From positions 744,001 through 808,000 of the forward strand of contig BSYQ01000009.1 of NCBI GenBank assembly GCA_030272585.1: a DNA stretch of 64,000 bases. Reading direction: 5' to 3'. Source of the stretch: Bryopsis sp. KO-2023. Lineage: Eukaryota > Chlorophyta > Ulvophyceae > Bryopsidales > Bryopsidaceae. A program made the position numbers and the translations under genes. Under the pieces are notes generated by a model, which saw only the letters and a list, made by a program, of their open reading frames with translations, had not been told where the DNA came from and made no database searches. Positions 32,858-44,100 of this stretch are shown here, piece by piece (positions within the stretch are counted from its first letter, which is position 1; each line of letters opens with the position of its first letter).

Positions 32858-35044
32858 TAGCAACAGAAACCTTTACTCGAAGAAGGCAAATGCTCACACC
32901 CTCCATCTAATCCGAGACGAAAACTTCTGGAAATGGACCAAACAACTCATGCTCCACAGGAAATTCATGACTAAGCATGTATTTTGTCTGGTTACAGAGG
33001 ACCTGGTGTGGATTGCATTGAGAATGACTAATGTTTTGTGCATCCTGTTGCCAAGTTAGGAATCTGGTGGATATTTGGCCATGAGTACCCATCTAAAGCC
33101 GGAGGAATTGAGGAGGAACAAAAAAAAGAAAAAAAAAAACTTGGAGAGAAACTTTTTTTGTGTCGTTTTTTTTTTTTTTTTTGGTACTTTTGTGCCTTGG
33201 GAACCCTTTGATGGGGATTAATGATGACGTTTTTGAGTGTCTGCTCCAGTTGGTACAATGATTTTATTATTTCTTTCAGACCTTATTGTGCTTGTACCAA
33301 CTTTGGTTGCATTTCATTTCGGGACCCATAAATTTAAAATTCAATGAGTGGTCTCTACTTTTTTTCAGGATGCACTTTCTGCTTTTCACGTGCTCATAAT
33401 TATTTTCTGACAGAAGGAGGGGATATTTTTGATGAGGAAGGCTTTGTTGGTCAAAAATTTGGGAAGTGGAGCAAGATTGACAAAAAAAGAACCACTGTTT
33501 GATTTTTCCAGTTGGAATACACTGGGAATGCACTATTGAATTTTAATTTTTTGTGTTGTTGTCTTAAAAAGTAGCAACTCAAATCTGGTTGCCCTTCACA
33601 CCAGAACTTTTTGGAGAAATCGACAGGATAGATATTTCTTTACCAGAGAAAGAAACAAATGTTACTTGATGAGTTTGCAGTAAATAACTCTAAATATTAA
33701 TCAGAAAAAAAATGTGTATTGGTTGCAACAAGCTACAAGCACACCCAGCAATTTCGACACCAGAAGGCAAAACATCCTTGTATCAGCATATATATAGATC
33801 CAAGAAATCCCTCAACAAGCTAATATGAAAAACATGTGTACACTGTGTCACTCAGACTGCCCTTGTCCCATTGATGACTCATTCAATAGTTTAATAAGTC
33901 TCTGACTGAGTAGCCCCCATCAACGTTTAGATTCTGTAGCTTTGGAACATCCAGAATTCTTGCAACAAATGGACAAGAATGGCAGTTCAAAGAGCTCTCT
34001 TGTAACTTGGCTACAAGCTCGCGACTCTCTACAAACCGAGCAACAGGAGCAGAGGTAGGCCAAAAAACCGGTCTGGTCCAGTCCGATCCCACAACTTCTC
34101 AGCTTTGGATTCATTGCAACACTAGATTAATATCGAAAAGTCCCCCACATTTTCCAAAAACAGACATGTCAATACATCCAATTCTCTCATCCATTCCCTG
34201 GTTTTGTCATTGTCACAAACATTGCTGTGGCCTCCTCTAACGATCGGCATCTTTCCTCTACTTTCTTTTGGAAAAACATGCTTCTTTCTTCAACCAAAAC
34301 ACCACAACCCATCCAATCTGCAAGTGACCCCCCCCCCCTTTCTCTTCGTTCACCCCAAACTAGAAACAAATTCCAAAAAAGAAGAGCATGAATGCCCTAT
34401 TTATCTAGGCCTCCACTCGAACAAAAAGCATTCCAAAACTGGCAAAAAAATCAAAACAAAAAACTACCTAGATGTAACCACTCTCTTCCCCTCCTTTTTA
34501 AATTCTCTAACCATGAAAAACTGAAACGATAAGGATACAATACAGACAATAAAAAGAACCCCGCACTCGAAAATAGCAAAAGCACCACTCTATGATTTCT
34601 CTCTTTTATTGCTCGACCTAAGCCAAGCAAGCAAGAAAAAATGCAAAAAAAACAAAAACAGAAAAGAACAAAGCCACTGGCGGAAGGTGCTTGCTCTATT
34701 CATGCCAATGATGTGAGCGATTTGGTCCGCACAGATTGACGCCTGCTGCCATTTGATAATGAACCATTCGAGTGTGGAAGAGTCAGACGAAGGTCTGCCA
34801 AGGAGCCCTGCGAGGATGTGCAAAACAAAAAATGAACCCAAATCGCCTAGAAGTCTGACGAGGATCAGATTTTCGTTAATTTCTTGTCCGGAAGGATGCA
34901 CCACGCACCTCCAAAGAATAATCGTGTTCTCAAATCATGAAACGTTCAATACACTGCAGCGAAAGCAATGGTGGTGGTCTGAATGAGAACGGGGCCTTAA
35001 CATCTGAAAACACCACTGTATATATAGATATCTGTCGTCTTGTG
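32858..35044. other. Unassigned region
   Basis: No gene supported over about 2.2 kb. Minus-strand ORFs at 34092-33883 and 34904-34590 have fairly natural composition (the second is hydrophobic and Leu/Phe-rich), but neither shows a known motif. T/A homopolymers near 33120-33182 and a C run at 34329-34338 are the only marked features. It includes the 3' UTR of the deoxynucleoside kinase gene. Confidence 0.4.
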
Positions 35045-38000
35045 CTATCCACTCAGGGGAAAAAGGAATGGTGAAGGGCCTACATCTGGGAAAGCCATCT
35101 CGAGGTCTTTGAAGGATGAACTGTTCACGAGCGACCATTTCCTGCGCATCTCCTCTGATCCCTCCGTTGCCCAGAACCTTTGCGAACTTTTTCGGTAGTT
35201 CCTCACGTAGTTATAATAGGCATTCACCTTTCGTAATCACACAGCAAAAAAATAGAAAATCAATGCGTTCCAGCTTCTTACCTAACATTTCAGGGCTAAA
35301 TTAAAAAACAACAAAACTGGCATGAGAAGGTGAGGAAAGATAAACATCAGCATTGATACGATCAAGAGTCCTGCGGCTGTGGGCTTTTTTAAAACAAAGA
35401 AATGGCTAATGTTGAGATTTCGGATTTTGAGCATAGAATGCACTACCTTGGATGCATATTCCTTTTTTGCATCCAAGTCCCGGGTTACATCAATGTCTTC
35501 ATCGCAATCCAACACCAAGGCGGGGACCTGCAAAACAAACAGCTCCGAATTCACTGTTCCATCTCAAATATTGAATAAAAAGCAGAATTTCCCCTGAAAC
35601 TGAGCATTTGGGGGGCTTGTCCTGACATGTGTCCATCATAGCATTGACATATACCCCAACAGGATTTGATGGTTACCCTGTTCATGGCTGCATGGACTTC
35701 TTGAGGGAGCTTTTGTGGATTGTCACCCCTGAGCATTCCTTCACCTCCAAGCCAAATCACTGAGTCTTTCAGTGAGCTGGGAACCTCTGGCCAAAAATCG
35801 TCTGCAGCGCTCAGGATTGAGGAACCATTCCTGGACCCCTCAGTCTGCAGTCTCAACCACAACGGCACTGTGAATAGCCGATCAAAAATACAGATTGCCA
35901 AAGCCAAAAGGTCTCAGCAAAGATATTTGGGACTACCAGGGGGTTCGCAAGCCATACGGAGGAGCCGATAACTGAGCGTTCAGTGCAAGCAAGCATCTCG
36001 ATTCATTATTTTGGGATATTCTACCGTGTGTTCAAAGACAGTAAAGGTATCCATCAATGGAATCCAGTGAAAATGATGGAATAAACATTTGTAAAAATAA
36101 ACACCTTGTTTTGCTTTTTCCCACAGAACCACTCTTCGTGCTTGTGATGCAAACCCTGCCACAAACAGACATCATTTAAGAAAACAGGCAAGGCAAAATT
36201 CATGGCAGTTACACTTCTGGAAATTTCAATCCTTCACAATGAAATCAATCATTAATCAATTGTTTGTGATCAAACATCACATCACAAAATAAACTACAGA
36301 TTCTCCCTGGAATTCAAAAATCAAAGGGGCATGGAAAAATGTGCAATGTAACTCATGCGTATTCCATTCACTCACAGCTAAGTAGTTCTCATCTACAGAG
36401 GTTTCCTCGCTTCTACCACGTCGCTTCAATCTCCGCATGCAAGTGGATGGCTCTGCCCTCAGGTAAATGAACCCGTCAGGTACAAGCCCAGGAACTTCCC
36501 TATTCAGAATCAATAATGCATCTATATTAGCTGCAGGGTGCTGACTTAAGATAAGAATCGACAAAGAAATGCTCAAATTTGCTCAAAAAAAAAGAAAAAA
36601 AGCAAGTTCGTTACTGACCTGAGCATCGGATTGAACCAGGAATCGTAGAGCTCCAGTTGCAAGTCACTGAGCCATCGAGCTTCATGCACCGCTCGAACAA
36701 ACACCAGCCTGTCGCTGAAAACCGATCTCTCCAGTATCCTAAGCGGCTTGCTTCCTTGCCAAGTGTTCCGGTTCTACATGCACACCACATCAAAAAATTT
36801 AGTTTCTCTTTTTCTTTCTTGTAAAAAAAATAATTGAGTTTAATTTTATTTAGTTTAGTCGCAACTGAAGAAAAAACCATAGGAAGGCAGAAGCCGCCAG
36901 GTTGGGTTACATTAAGCAGCAGTTCATTAGATGCTTGACAAATCCAGTCCGACAATTTGGTTTGAAAAGGTAGTCAATATTAGTTGTTCTGAAGGGGGGG
37001 GGGGGAAGATGAGTCCCTCATGCCAATTTAACTTGAGAAAATCTATAGTTTCAATCCCTCTGAATAATGTATTGAAGCTTTCGTTGATGGGATTTCACCT
37101 GTTGTAATCGTGTCAGAAATACATAGTTTTGGAATTCATATGCATACTTCTCTGCGTCAGCATAGAACCTGTCCAGCAAATTGTTGTTAGGATTCCCCCC
37201 CACGCTCTGCCACATCGACACCGGCTCCGGTACAACCTAAAAATAGCAAGAACAATCTATAAATAATAAAAGGATGGCTTAAACTCATTTCCTGAATTGT
37301 TTCATCAACAAATATATCATGCTGTGCTATTTGGGACATCTTTCGGTAGAAAAAGGAATTTTCTGTATAATCTTTTTGAAAATAGAACAAAGCAAGACTA
37401 TTGATTAGCTACAGTACCTCACAAATATCTGCCACTTGCAAAGGCTCCTCCGAAAGCCAATTCAAAAAGGTGCTCTTCCCTGAGCTGATGTTGCCCTCCA
37501 CCGACAAAGTGACCCTGCCATCCCATGTTCCCTTTTCGGACTCTTGCTCGTTTCCGTATTGTTTAATGATGTGGGCGGCGATGGACGCGCAGTACTGTTT
37601 CCTGATGCCCACGACTTTCTTTGCCAAAAAAAGCAAGGGTGTTGGAAACAATCACCGGCATTAATCATAACAACAAGGCCTGTGGTGGAGGGAGGACAAA
37701 AAAAAATCACATCGCTCATGGGCAAAACAAGTTTAAAAAATAGTTGCATGTGAATAGGAGCAGAATTCCAAATGCATCCAAAATGACCCCACAGGAAAAA
37801 TGATAATCAATTATATTGTGAATGAGCCCCCCCCTGATGTATTGATATTTTTATGATAATGTTTTTGTTTGGAATAGGGTTATGCCCTCACCATCAAGTA
37901 ATTTTCCAGGTCCGTTGCTCGAGTTTTGAACTTTTCCACGTACAGGCACTTCAGTCTCTCCACGGTCGGAATGCCTTTGGAAATAAGTAATTCCTCGTTT

Positions 38001-38314
38001 TTCGCGCCCACGCCAGGCAAAGTTCGCAAATCAGACATAGAGCGTCGCTGCGACCTTCTCCCCTCCCGCTCTCCCTTCGTTTTCCTCTCGCCGCACACCA
38101 CTACATTGTCGCCCAACCGCCCGTGATTCCTGTCCGAAAATCGCCCTCCAGTGAAACAGCGCAAAGAGTGCGCCTTGAGAGAAAAGCTCGTGGATGGAAC
38201 CCGCATCTCGGAATCACAACCGCCAACCGGCACCGAGGTCGGATGGAGCGTCGAACAGCACACGACCGTTCGACCGTGGGAAATGATTCTCAGTGCCCGA
38301 AAGCTACTTTGCAT
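35045..38314 (-). CDS. DNK: Deoxynucleoside kinase with N-terminal helix-hairpin-helix (plant type)
   Basis: Phosphorylates deoxynucleosides in the salvage pathway. Nine exons: 38314-37892, 37618-37418, 37236-37099, 36773-36619, 36499-36376, 36155-36105, 35844-35677, 35527-35447, 35227-35045. They give 507 residues, phases consistent. Residues 1-90 are basic and Ser/Arg-rich, like an organellar targeting sequence. A helix-hairpin-helix-like segment follows (LRTLPGVGAKNEELLISKGI, about residues 95-114), as in plant dNK proteins. The kinase core has the P-loop VEGNISSGKSTF, the VPEPVSMWQ substrate loop, the ERSVFSDRLVFVR motif, PDGFIYLRAEPSTC, and the Arg-rich lid MRRLKRRGRSEE. The acceptor for the seventh exon was chosen by phase. 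Length is greater than animal dCK (about 260) because of the N-terminal extension and a C-terminal tail. Confidence 0.88.
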
Positions 38315-39500
38315 TCCTGCCGGAAATGCCCCTGGGAAGCTCTTCGTTCGTGTGATTCAAATTATCTGAATACGCAAAACAAGCAGCCCAACGAGGATCA
38401 ACCAAAGCGATTGGACGGATGTTGGACTGGGGGATGTCAAACAAAAAGAGGGCGTTATAGATTCTTAGCCGTTACGAGATTCAAGGTGAGACGGTTGGTG
38501 GCACCAGCCGTTACGTGTTTTTCCTACTGACCCACAGAGTGCCAGAAGCTGCCAGAACGGAACGTGCAAATCCCAACTCATCACAACCAGATATCTCTTG
38601 ATTTCCCAGCTCTTGTGGATTCGAGATGTTGACAAGTACACGATGAATCGAATCATTGAGTCCGAAAAGAAAACTGCTGCAATGAGCCTGCCAAGAATGT
38701 CCCATAATTGAACATTTTTTGTCTGCACTCCTCCATAGCTACACTTTTATAATCAATCATTCAATAACAACTCTTTACTGGCCTCCTTATCGCTGGCCAT
38801 GGTCAGACATCACTTTCTCTGATCCCCCAAATGGCACTCTCTACAGTTTCTGGAGAGCAGAGTTGCTATGGAACCCAAGCAAACTGGGACTGATCCCATG
38901 ACACTGTTCTCAATTGCTGCACTTCATCGAACTATGGATTTATTTTCTACAGACATGGCCTGGGTTTTCTATGCGTCCTCCTTTTGAGAACTCCACAACA
39001 CTCACCATTTCAATTCAGCGTCACCATCGCATCCAGTTCCCCACAAATACGAATGCTTGCTAAAATCCAACATTGCAGCCCCTTCCAATACCAATGCTAC
39101 TGCCCCCAGTTGGAGCTTTGGCAAAAAGCTCAACCACTTCTAATAATGTTAAAACTCCTAATTCCAACAAAATGACAGCCTTCAAAGCGTTCATCAGACA
39201 CCCCAAGGGCATCTGTGACCACACAGGGCTGTCCTGTCTAATTCATATTGCAGATTCTTGTAATACTCATTTCGGGCACACCCTCGAATGAATGTATTCT
39301 ACGGAGTTCCTTCACGTTCGACAGACACATGTCAATGTTCAATCCACCAAACGCTGAACAAATCTGACGATGAGTTCCAGAGGAGCCATATCTTTTTTTT
39401 CCTATGAATTCTGTTCTTACACTATGTGAAGAAAACTTCCCTCCCACTCCAGTCCCCTTCCCTGCAATCCCTCCCCCAAAAAACAAAAAATGAAAAAAAC
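38315..39500. other. Intergenic region, nothing supported
   Basis: Spacer between two minus-strand genes (TFIIS-N protein upstream, dNK downstream). It should include the dNK promoter. Short ORFs on both strands have no recognisable content. Confidence 0.5.
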
Positions 39501-39902
39501 TCAAAGAATTATCGGGTTCTCCTCATCGCTTCCCGCTAACAATTGTTGCCATTTTTCATAGAGTCTCCTCGCTGTTTGTGCAACGTCCACGTTTTCATGC
39601 TGCGCAACGCGGGCTACTGTTGACGTCAATTGGGTGGTTTGCAAGTGTGAGTTTTCAATTTCCAGCGACGCCAACGTTCCCAAAGTCTTGATGAGGCCCC
39701 CAGGAGAGGCGTCGACGTTTTCCAGGGTGGTTTTCGCCTCTTGCAAGTCCTCTAGAGTGAAACATCCCGGGGACGTCTTTAGCTTCACCACCCGTGCACA
39801 CTCCATCAAGGTGAGTTGCCGCTTGGGGGCCTCGGGTGGCATCCTGTGCTGACGGGCCGATCGTTTCGCGGCAAAGCGTGTGTTGTACCGGTGCTCAACC
39901 AT
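39501..39902 (-). CDS. Stand-alone TFIIS N-terminal domain protein
   Basis: Single open frame of 133 residues. Residues about 45-125 match the TFIIS N-terminal domain (TND/LW domain), a four-helix bundle that binds short disordered motifs in transcription elongation partners. Visible anchors are the GLIKTLGTLASLEI block, then VARVAQHENVDVAQTARRL, and the helix with EKWQQLLAG, matching the usual K-x-W-K-x-L-V. The first 35 residues are basic and Arg-rich, and could serve as a nuclear signal. TFIIS, Elongin A, MED26 and IWS1 carry this domain joined to other regions; none of those regions is present here. It is divergent from the giant coiled-coil gene across 313 bp. A splice extending the C-terminus cannot be excluded. 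Confidence 0.7.
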   Translation of the reverse strand: MVEHRYNTRFAAKRSARQHRMPPEAPKRQLTLMECARVVKLKTSPGCFTLEDLQEAKTTLENVDASPGGLIKTLGTLASLEIENSHLQTTQLTSTVARVAQHENVDVAQTARRLYEKWQQLLAGSDEENPIIL

Positions 39903-40215
39903 CCCACCTCGACCACCCTCGATGCAGGGAAACTGATTTCCCGCCCAACCTCCTCGACAAGCACGGAAACTGTGTTTGCCGATCAGATAGTTACAGAGAA
40001 GAACCTCAGGGTGAGGAGTTTTTCGTTTCCGGCCGCAAGCGATAAACTTCGAAAGGTCGAGAGGTGGTGACCGAGCATCGTCATTTTTTCGTGGGCAGAT
40101 TTTGTGTAGTTTCTGGCATGTCGTACCAAGAACCCAACAGGTAACATTACGAGAACACCAAGCTCACTAAATATAACGCTCTCTTTCCGCAGTGGACGTT
40201 TTGGCGGAGTGGGCA
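39903..40215. promoter_or_regulatory. Divergent promoter interval
   Basis: Separates the minus-strand TFIIS-N gene from the giant plus-strand gene. A mini-ORF at 40118 with a GT donor at 40141 (first seven codons, MSYQEPN) was considered as exon 1 of the giant gene, but its phase leads to a stop in the next exon. It may be 5' UTR with an intron. Confidence 0.4.
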
Positions 40216-41177
40216 ATGGGTGAGCGCGTCTCGGGGATTCTTTCGGTGCAGCCGGAGGAGCTGGTGTACCAAGGAGTGAAATTCAACCAGGCACGTTGTT
40301 TCTAAACTTCGCCGGGAAATCTCCCAGTAGGAACAGTAGGAATTGAAAAACGTCACAGTGTCCAATGGCCACGAGTTGGGCTCCTTTCCACCAGGGGGAT
40401 ACAATCGCTTTCCGAGTTCATCTGCAACCTACGGTTTCACCCCAAAGGACGCTTTCCACAGTTTGATGGAAACTGCAACCCCTCTGATACAATCCAGCAG
40501 TCGTCATTTCGAAAGACGTCAAAAAAACGATCAAGGAGATGCTACCTTTTGAATTTTTTTTTCTGGTTCCAGCCAGATCACACAGTATAATCGCCAAAAA
40601 CTCAGCTCAGAAAATTTAAGAAGGAAATTCTGTGATTTCAATTCCTGTTTTACAAAATATCACAGGTATACACTCAAAAGGCTGTTTTTACCAACACTTT
40701 GAGTGCCAATGTCGAAGCATCCATTCGGCCAGGCAGTCCAGAGAGATACACAGTCAGCCCCACAGACATCCGATTGAAGCCTGGGGAGAGCACCACTGTG
40801 GAAATCAGTTTAAAGATTCTCAAGTATGCCCATGTGAAAAAAGCCGCTTCACAAGGCCAACGAGACATCTTTCACATTAAGGTATCGCATAATAAAAGCA
40901 AAAAAAAAAAAACATTGCTGAAGAAGAGAATTGAAGGAAACCAACAAGCTATGGGTGGATGAGTTTTATGTTCAACTGGACCTGTATAAAAAACAGGGTG
41001 GAGGGCTGAGTCTGACACTTGCTTGCATGTTCTGCAGTCCAAGTATTTCGACCAAAAATATTACTCCACGTTCTTTTTGGATTCTGAGTTGCTGAATCCT
41101 CAAACTGGAGGTGGAGCCCAACCTCCAAAAACCTTCCCGAAATCTTCCAAAGATCCAGGCCAAGGAGGCAAAGCACG
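40216..41177 (+). other. MSP (major sperm protein / VAP-like) domain of the giant protein
   Basis: Encoded by exons 1-3, about residues 1-125. Exon 1 carries the first strand, LSVQPEELVYQGVKFNQ. Exon 2 carries TQKAVFTNTLSANVEASI, then ERYTVSPTDIRLKPGESTTV and VEISLKILKY, the usual order of strands in an MSP immunoglobulin-like fold. Exon 3 supplies IFHIK/SKYFDQKYYSTFFL as the closing strand. In VAP proteins this fold binds FFAT motifs at the ER; in related ASH domains it marks ciliary and centrosomal proteins. Which binding type applies here cannot be read by eye. Confidence 0.75.
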
Positions 41178-44100
41178 GTCAGCAATCGATAATTCTTTGC
41201 ATAAAATTTCCTCATGTACAATAAACACGAGGGAAATCGTTGGATCGGTATAATGCTGACAACAAACTTTGAAATTCTGTATTGCATTGATCTCAGATGT
41301 CCGCCCAAAGATCAGGCAAAAAGCTCCACGGTGTCGATGCTGGAGGCATCACTGGAGCAGCAAACAGAAGCCCTGAGGTTTGGGATTAGTTCCCTCATGT
41401 TGCTTTTTCTTTCTATTAAATTAAATTATTATTTAAATTGTTTGTATTCCTGTGTTCATGTGGTAGGCTTATTTGCTCACTAGGAATACTTTGTCGATAT
41501 GTCTAGGGATAAGGACGAAATCATTCGCTCACTTCAGCATCAAATGGAACTCTATGAACAAGAGAAGGACAGGGCAGGTTAGAGAACAGACCAGCGTTTC
41601 TAAATTCAGAATAGAAGAATGCACAGTCATAAGGTTTGGTCCTCATCCAGAAATGTATGAGGCTAAAATGTCAATATGACAATGAATTTTTTTCGGAATT
41701 ATTCTCGTTTTTGCGCTGCATACTCTATAGAACAAGTGCAGCTGCATGAAGATTACTCATTTTGAATCGAGGATTGTCTTACCTCTGCTTGACATGCCAG
41801 TGGAAATTTTGCGGTTGTTTTGGGGGCGGTTGTATTTTATTCAATGTGCGAAAACGTACAAAATTTATCAGGCATATCTGGTGCACCAGATGCTATTAGG
41901 CACGATGATGGGGCTGAGGCTCCTGATGGAGATCTGGAATCAACGTTGCTGCAAGTTACGGATGAGCTCGAGGCGGCCAAAGAGGAAATTAGAAACTTGA
42001 CTGCTGTTCAGCTTGAACTCCAGGTGATCTTTCTTCTCTCCACCATTTTTCATTTTTTTTGTTTTTAAGAAAAGACTTTCTTTGTGTAAAAGAAACGAGG
42101 GGGAACTGCCCCTGGAATCTGAGCAGTTGCTCTTCTCGATTGCATGAATTGTAAGAAAACTGGCAATAGTGGTTCAGTATTTTTCTAACCTATTTTGATT
42201 CTTTCTCCTCTTATTTGCTTGCACAGACAAGATGTCCCGATGTTGGCCGAGCTGTGGAGGCGGCTGTCAGGAGGGAGCATATTGCTCAAGAGATGAGAAA
42301 TCAAAAGGTTACTTCTTAAGAACACTTTTGAAAAAAAAAGGAGAAGGCACTGCGCTAAGAAAATCAGCATCATCTCATCTGCCCGAAACAAAATTGTCAG
42401 ACACCACCGCTGATGCTGGTCTTGATTTCAGCTGTTTTTTTCCTGCTGTTTCAGGCTCTGGATCTTCTACAGAGCAAGGACGAAGTGATTTCCAAAATGG
42501 AGGCCAGCAATACAGTGGTCCGCAGTCAAAACAGAGAGCTTCAAGCAAAATTGGAAACTCTCATTGCTCGGGCAAAGGATCGTGAAGTTGTGATGACGGA
42601 AGCTTTGGCCAGCAAGGAAAAAATTCAATTGGAGCTCAGACGGCATCAGGCTGAATCGGCAGCAAAGCAGGTCTGAGAAGGGACCCTGTTCCAAAAATAC
42701 ACCACTTGCTTTCAAGACATGGTCCAATGGCCATTTATGACTTCGTTGAAATGTCTGTCTGGTGTCCTATTTTTTCAGGGATCTTTGAAGGCTGATATGG
42801 CTGCATTAAGGGGTGAGGTGGAAGCTTCCCGGTGCAGCAAGTCGGACCTGGAAGCGGCTATTGATAGAGCGGAGCGGGTAGGGTCACTTATCATGCGATT
42901 GTTCGTGGGTTTGGCTCATTGGGAACGGCTTATGTTAATTTCCTGAAAAAATGGTTCAGGCAGAGAATCGATGCCGTTCGTTGGAGTCTGAAGTGGAGCT
43001 TCAGGTGGAGGCTCTGAATGCTGCTACGGAGGAAGTCACCCGATTGTCGTCCAAGTTTCAAATTGCCCAGCATCGCATCAAGGTGCAAATATTGTGCTAT
43101 GACTCATTTCCACTTTCAGGATTTTGAACTGAACACTGATCACAACACTGATTTTTTATTTTATTTTTTCACTATGTTTTTTTTACGAGTAGTTGAGGGC
43201 AGAGAAGAAGAAGTGCCATTTTCATCACTGACAAGCTATTGCACAATCGGGAATGTACAGAGTTGTATTTTTTGTTGTCTGTAGGAATTGGAGCAAGCGA
43301 GCAGCAAACGCATTGAGGAATATCATGGGCAGCTACGAGTTTTATTGGAGACGCGCGACTCTGAGGTGGCCAGATTACAAGGACAAATTACCGAGATGCA
43401 AGCTGCTGCAGAAAAGCAGAGCGCTTTTCCAAACACTTCCAGATTGGCAGTTTCTCTTGATGCAGGTGATCACTTTTTTAAAACCGTGTTTTAACCGTGC
43501 AAGTCCCAGCTCTGAAAATGAGTTTTCATTTCTTGAAACTTCAAAGATGGGCTCTGCAATTCGAAAGAATCTTCCTAGTTCGATGCCGCAAGCAGCCCCA
43601 CCAGAATATTTTGCTGGGATGGTTTTTTGTCTCTTCTTTTTTAACAAGGTTTCTAAAATTTTGGTTTTCTCAACCATCCATATAAAAATGACTGTTTGTG
43701 TGTGCCGTTTTGGGCAATTATTTTATTAGGAATAGGGGGGAGTATGAGCAGCCGTTCCAGTGACTACGGTGTGCTTCAGGATCGAGTTAATGCTCTGGAG
43801 GTAGTTTTCAACAAATGCCCTCCAAAAACAAGCCCCAGTGCTGTTTTACCGCTCCTTTCAAAACAAAAAGACATAAAAAGAGCACCCACAGTTTTGATAG
43901 TGATACTTTAGGAATAATGTCCTTCAGCAGAATTTTGTTTTGATGTTTTTTGATGGAAAGGCTGCCTAATTAGAAGGGAGTTCCTGATTGGGCTGATGTG
44001 CATCTCAGAAAGCGAACGAACATTTGGAGCTCGCTTTAGCAAGGGCAGCTGACAGGAAATCTAAAACAAGTGCATCAGACCTGGCAGGTAGGCCTGGTTC

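Noticed and set aside
32293..32910. Continuous 205-codon frame including the M16-like exon
   Set aside because: Starts at a non-ATG codon and crosses a good 3' splice site at 32656 and a donor at 32858; only the exon between them shows homology.
34590..34904. Minus-strand hydrophobic ORF of 104 codons
   Set aside because: Leu/Phe-rich end comes from T/A homopolymers; no splice link to the dNK gene, whose stop is at 35045.
40118..40140. Candidate first exon (MSYQEPN) of the giant gene
   Set aside because: Its phase leads to a stop in the next exon; the ATG at 40216 gives an intact MSP domain start.
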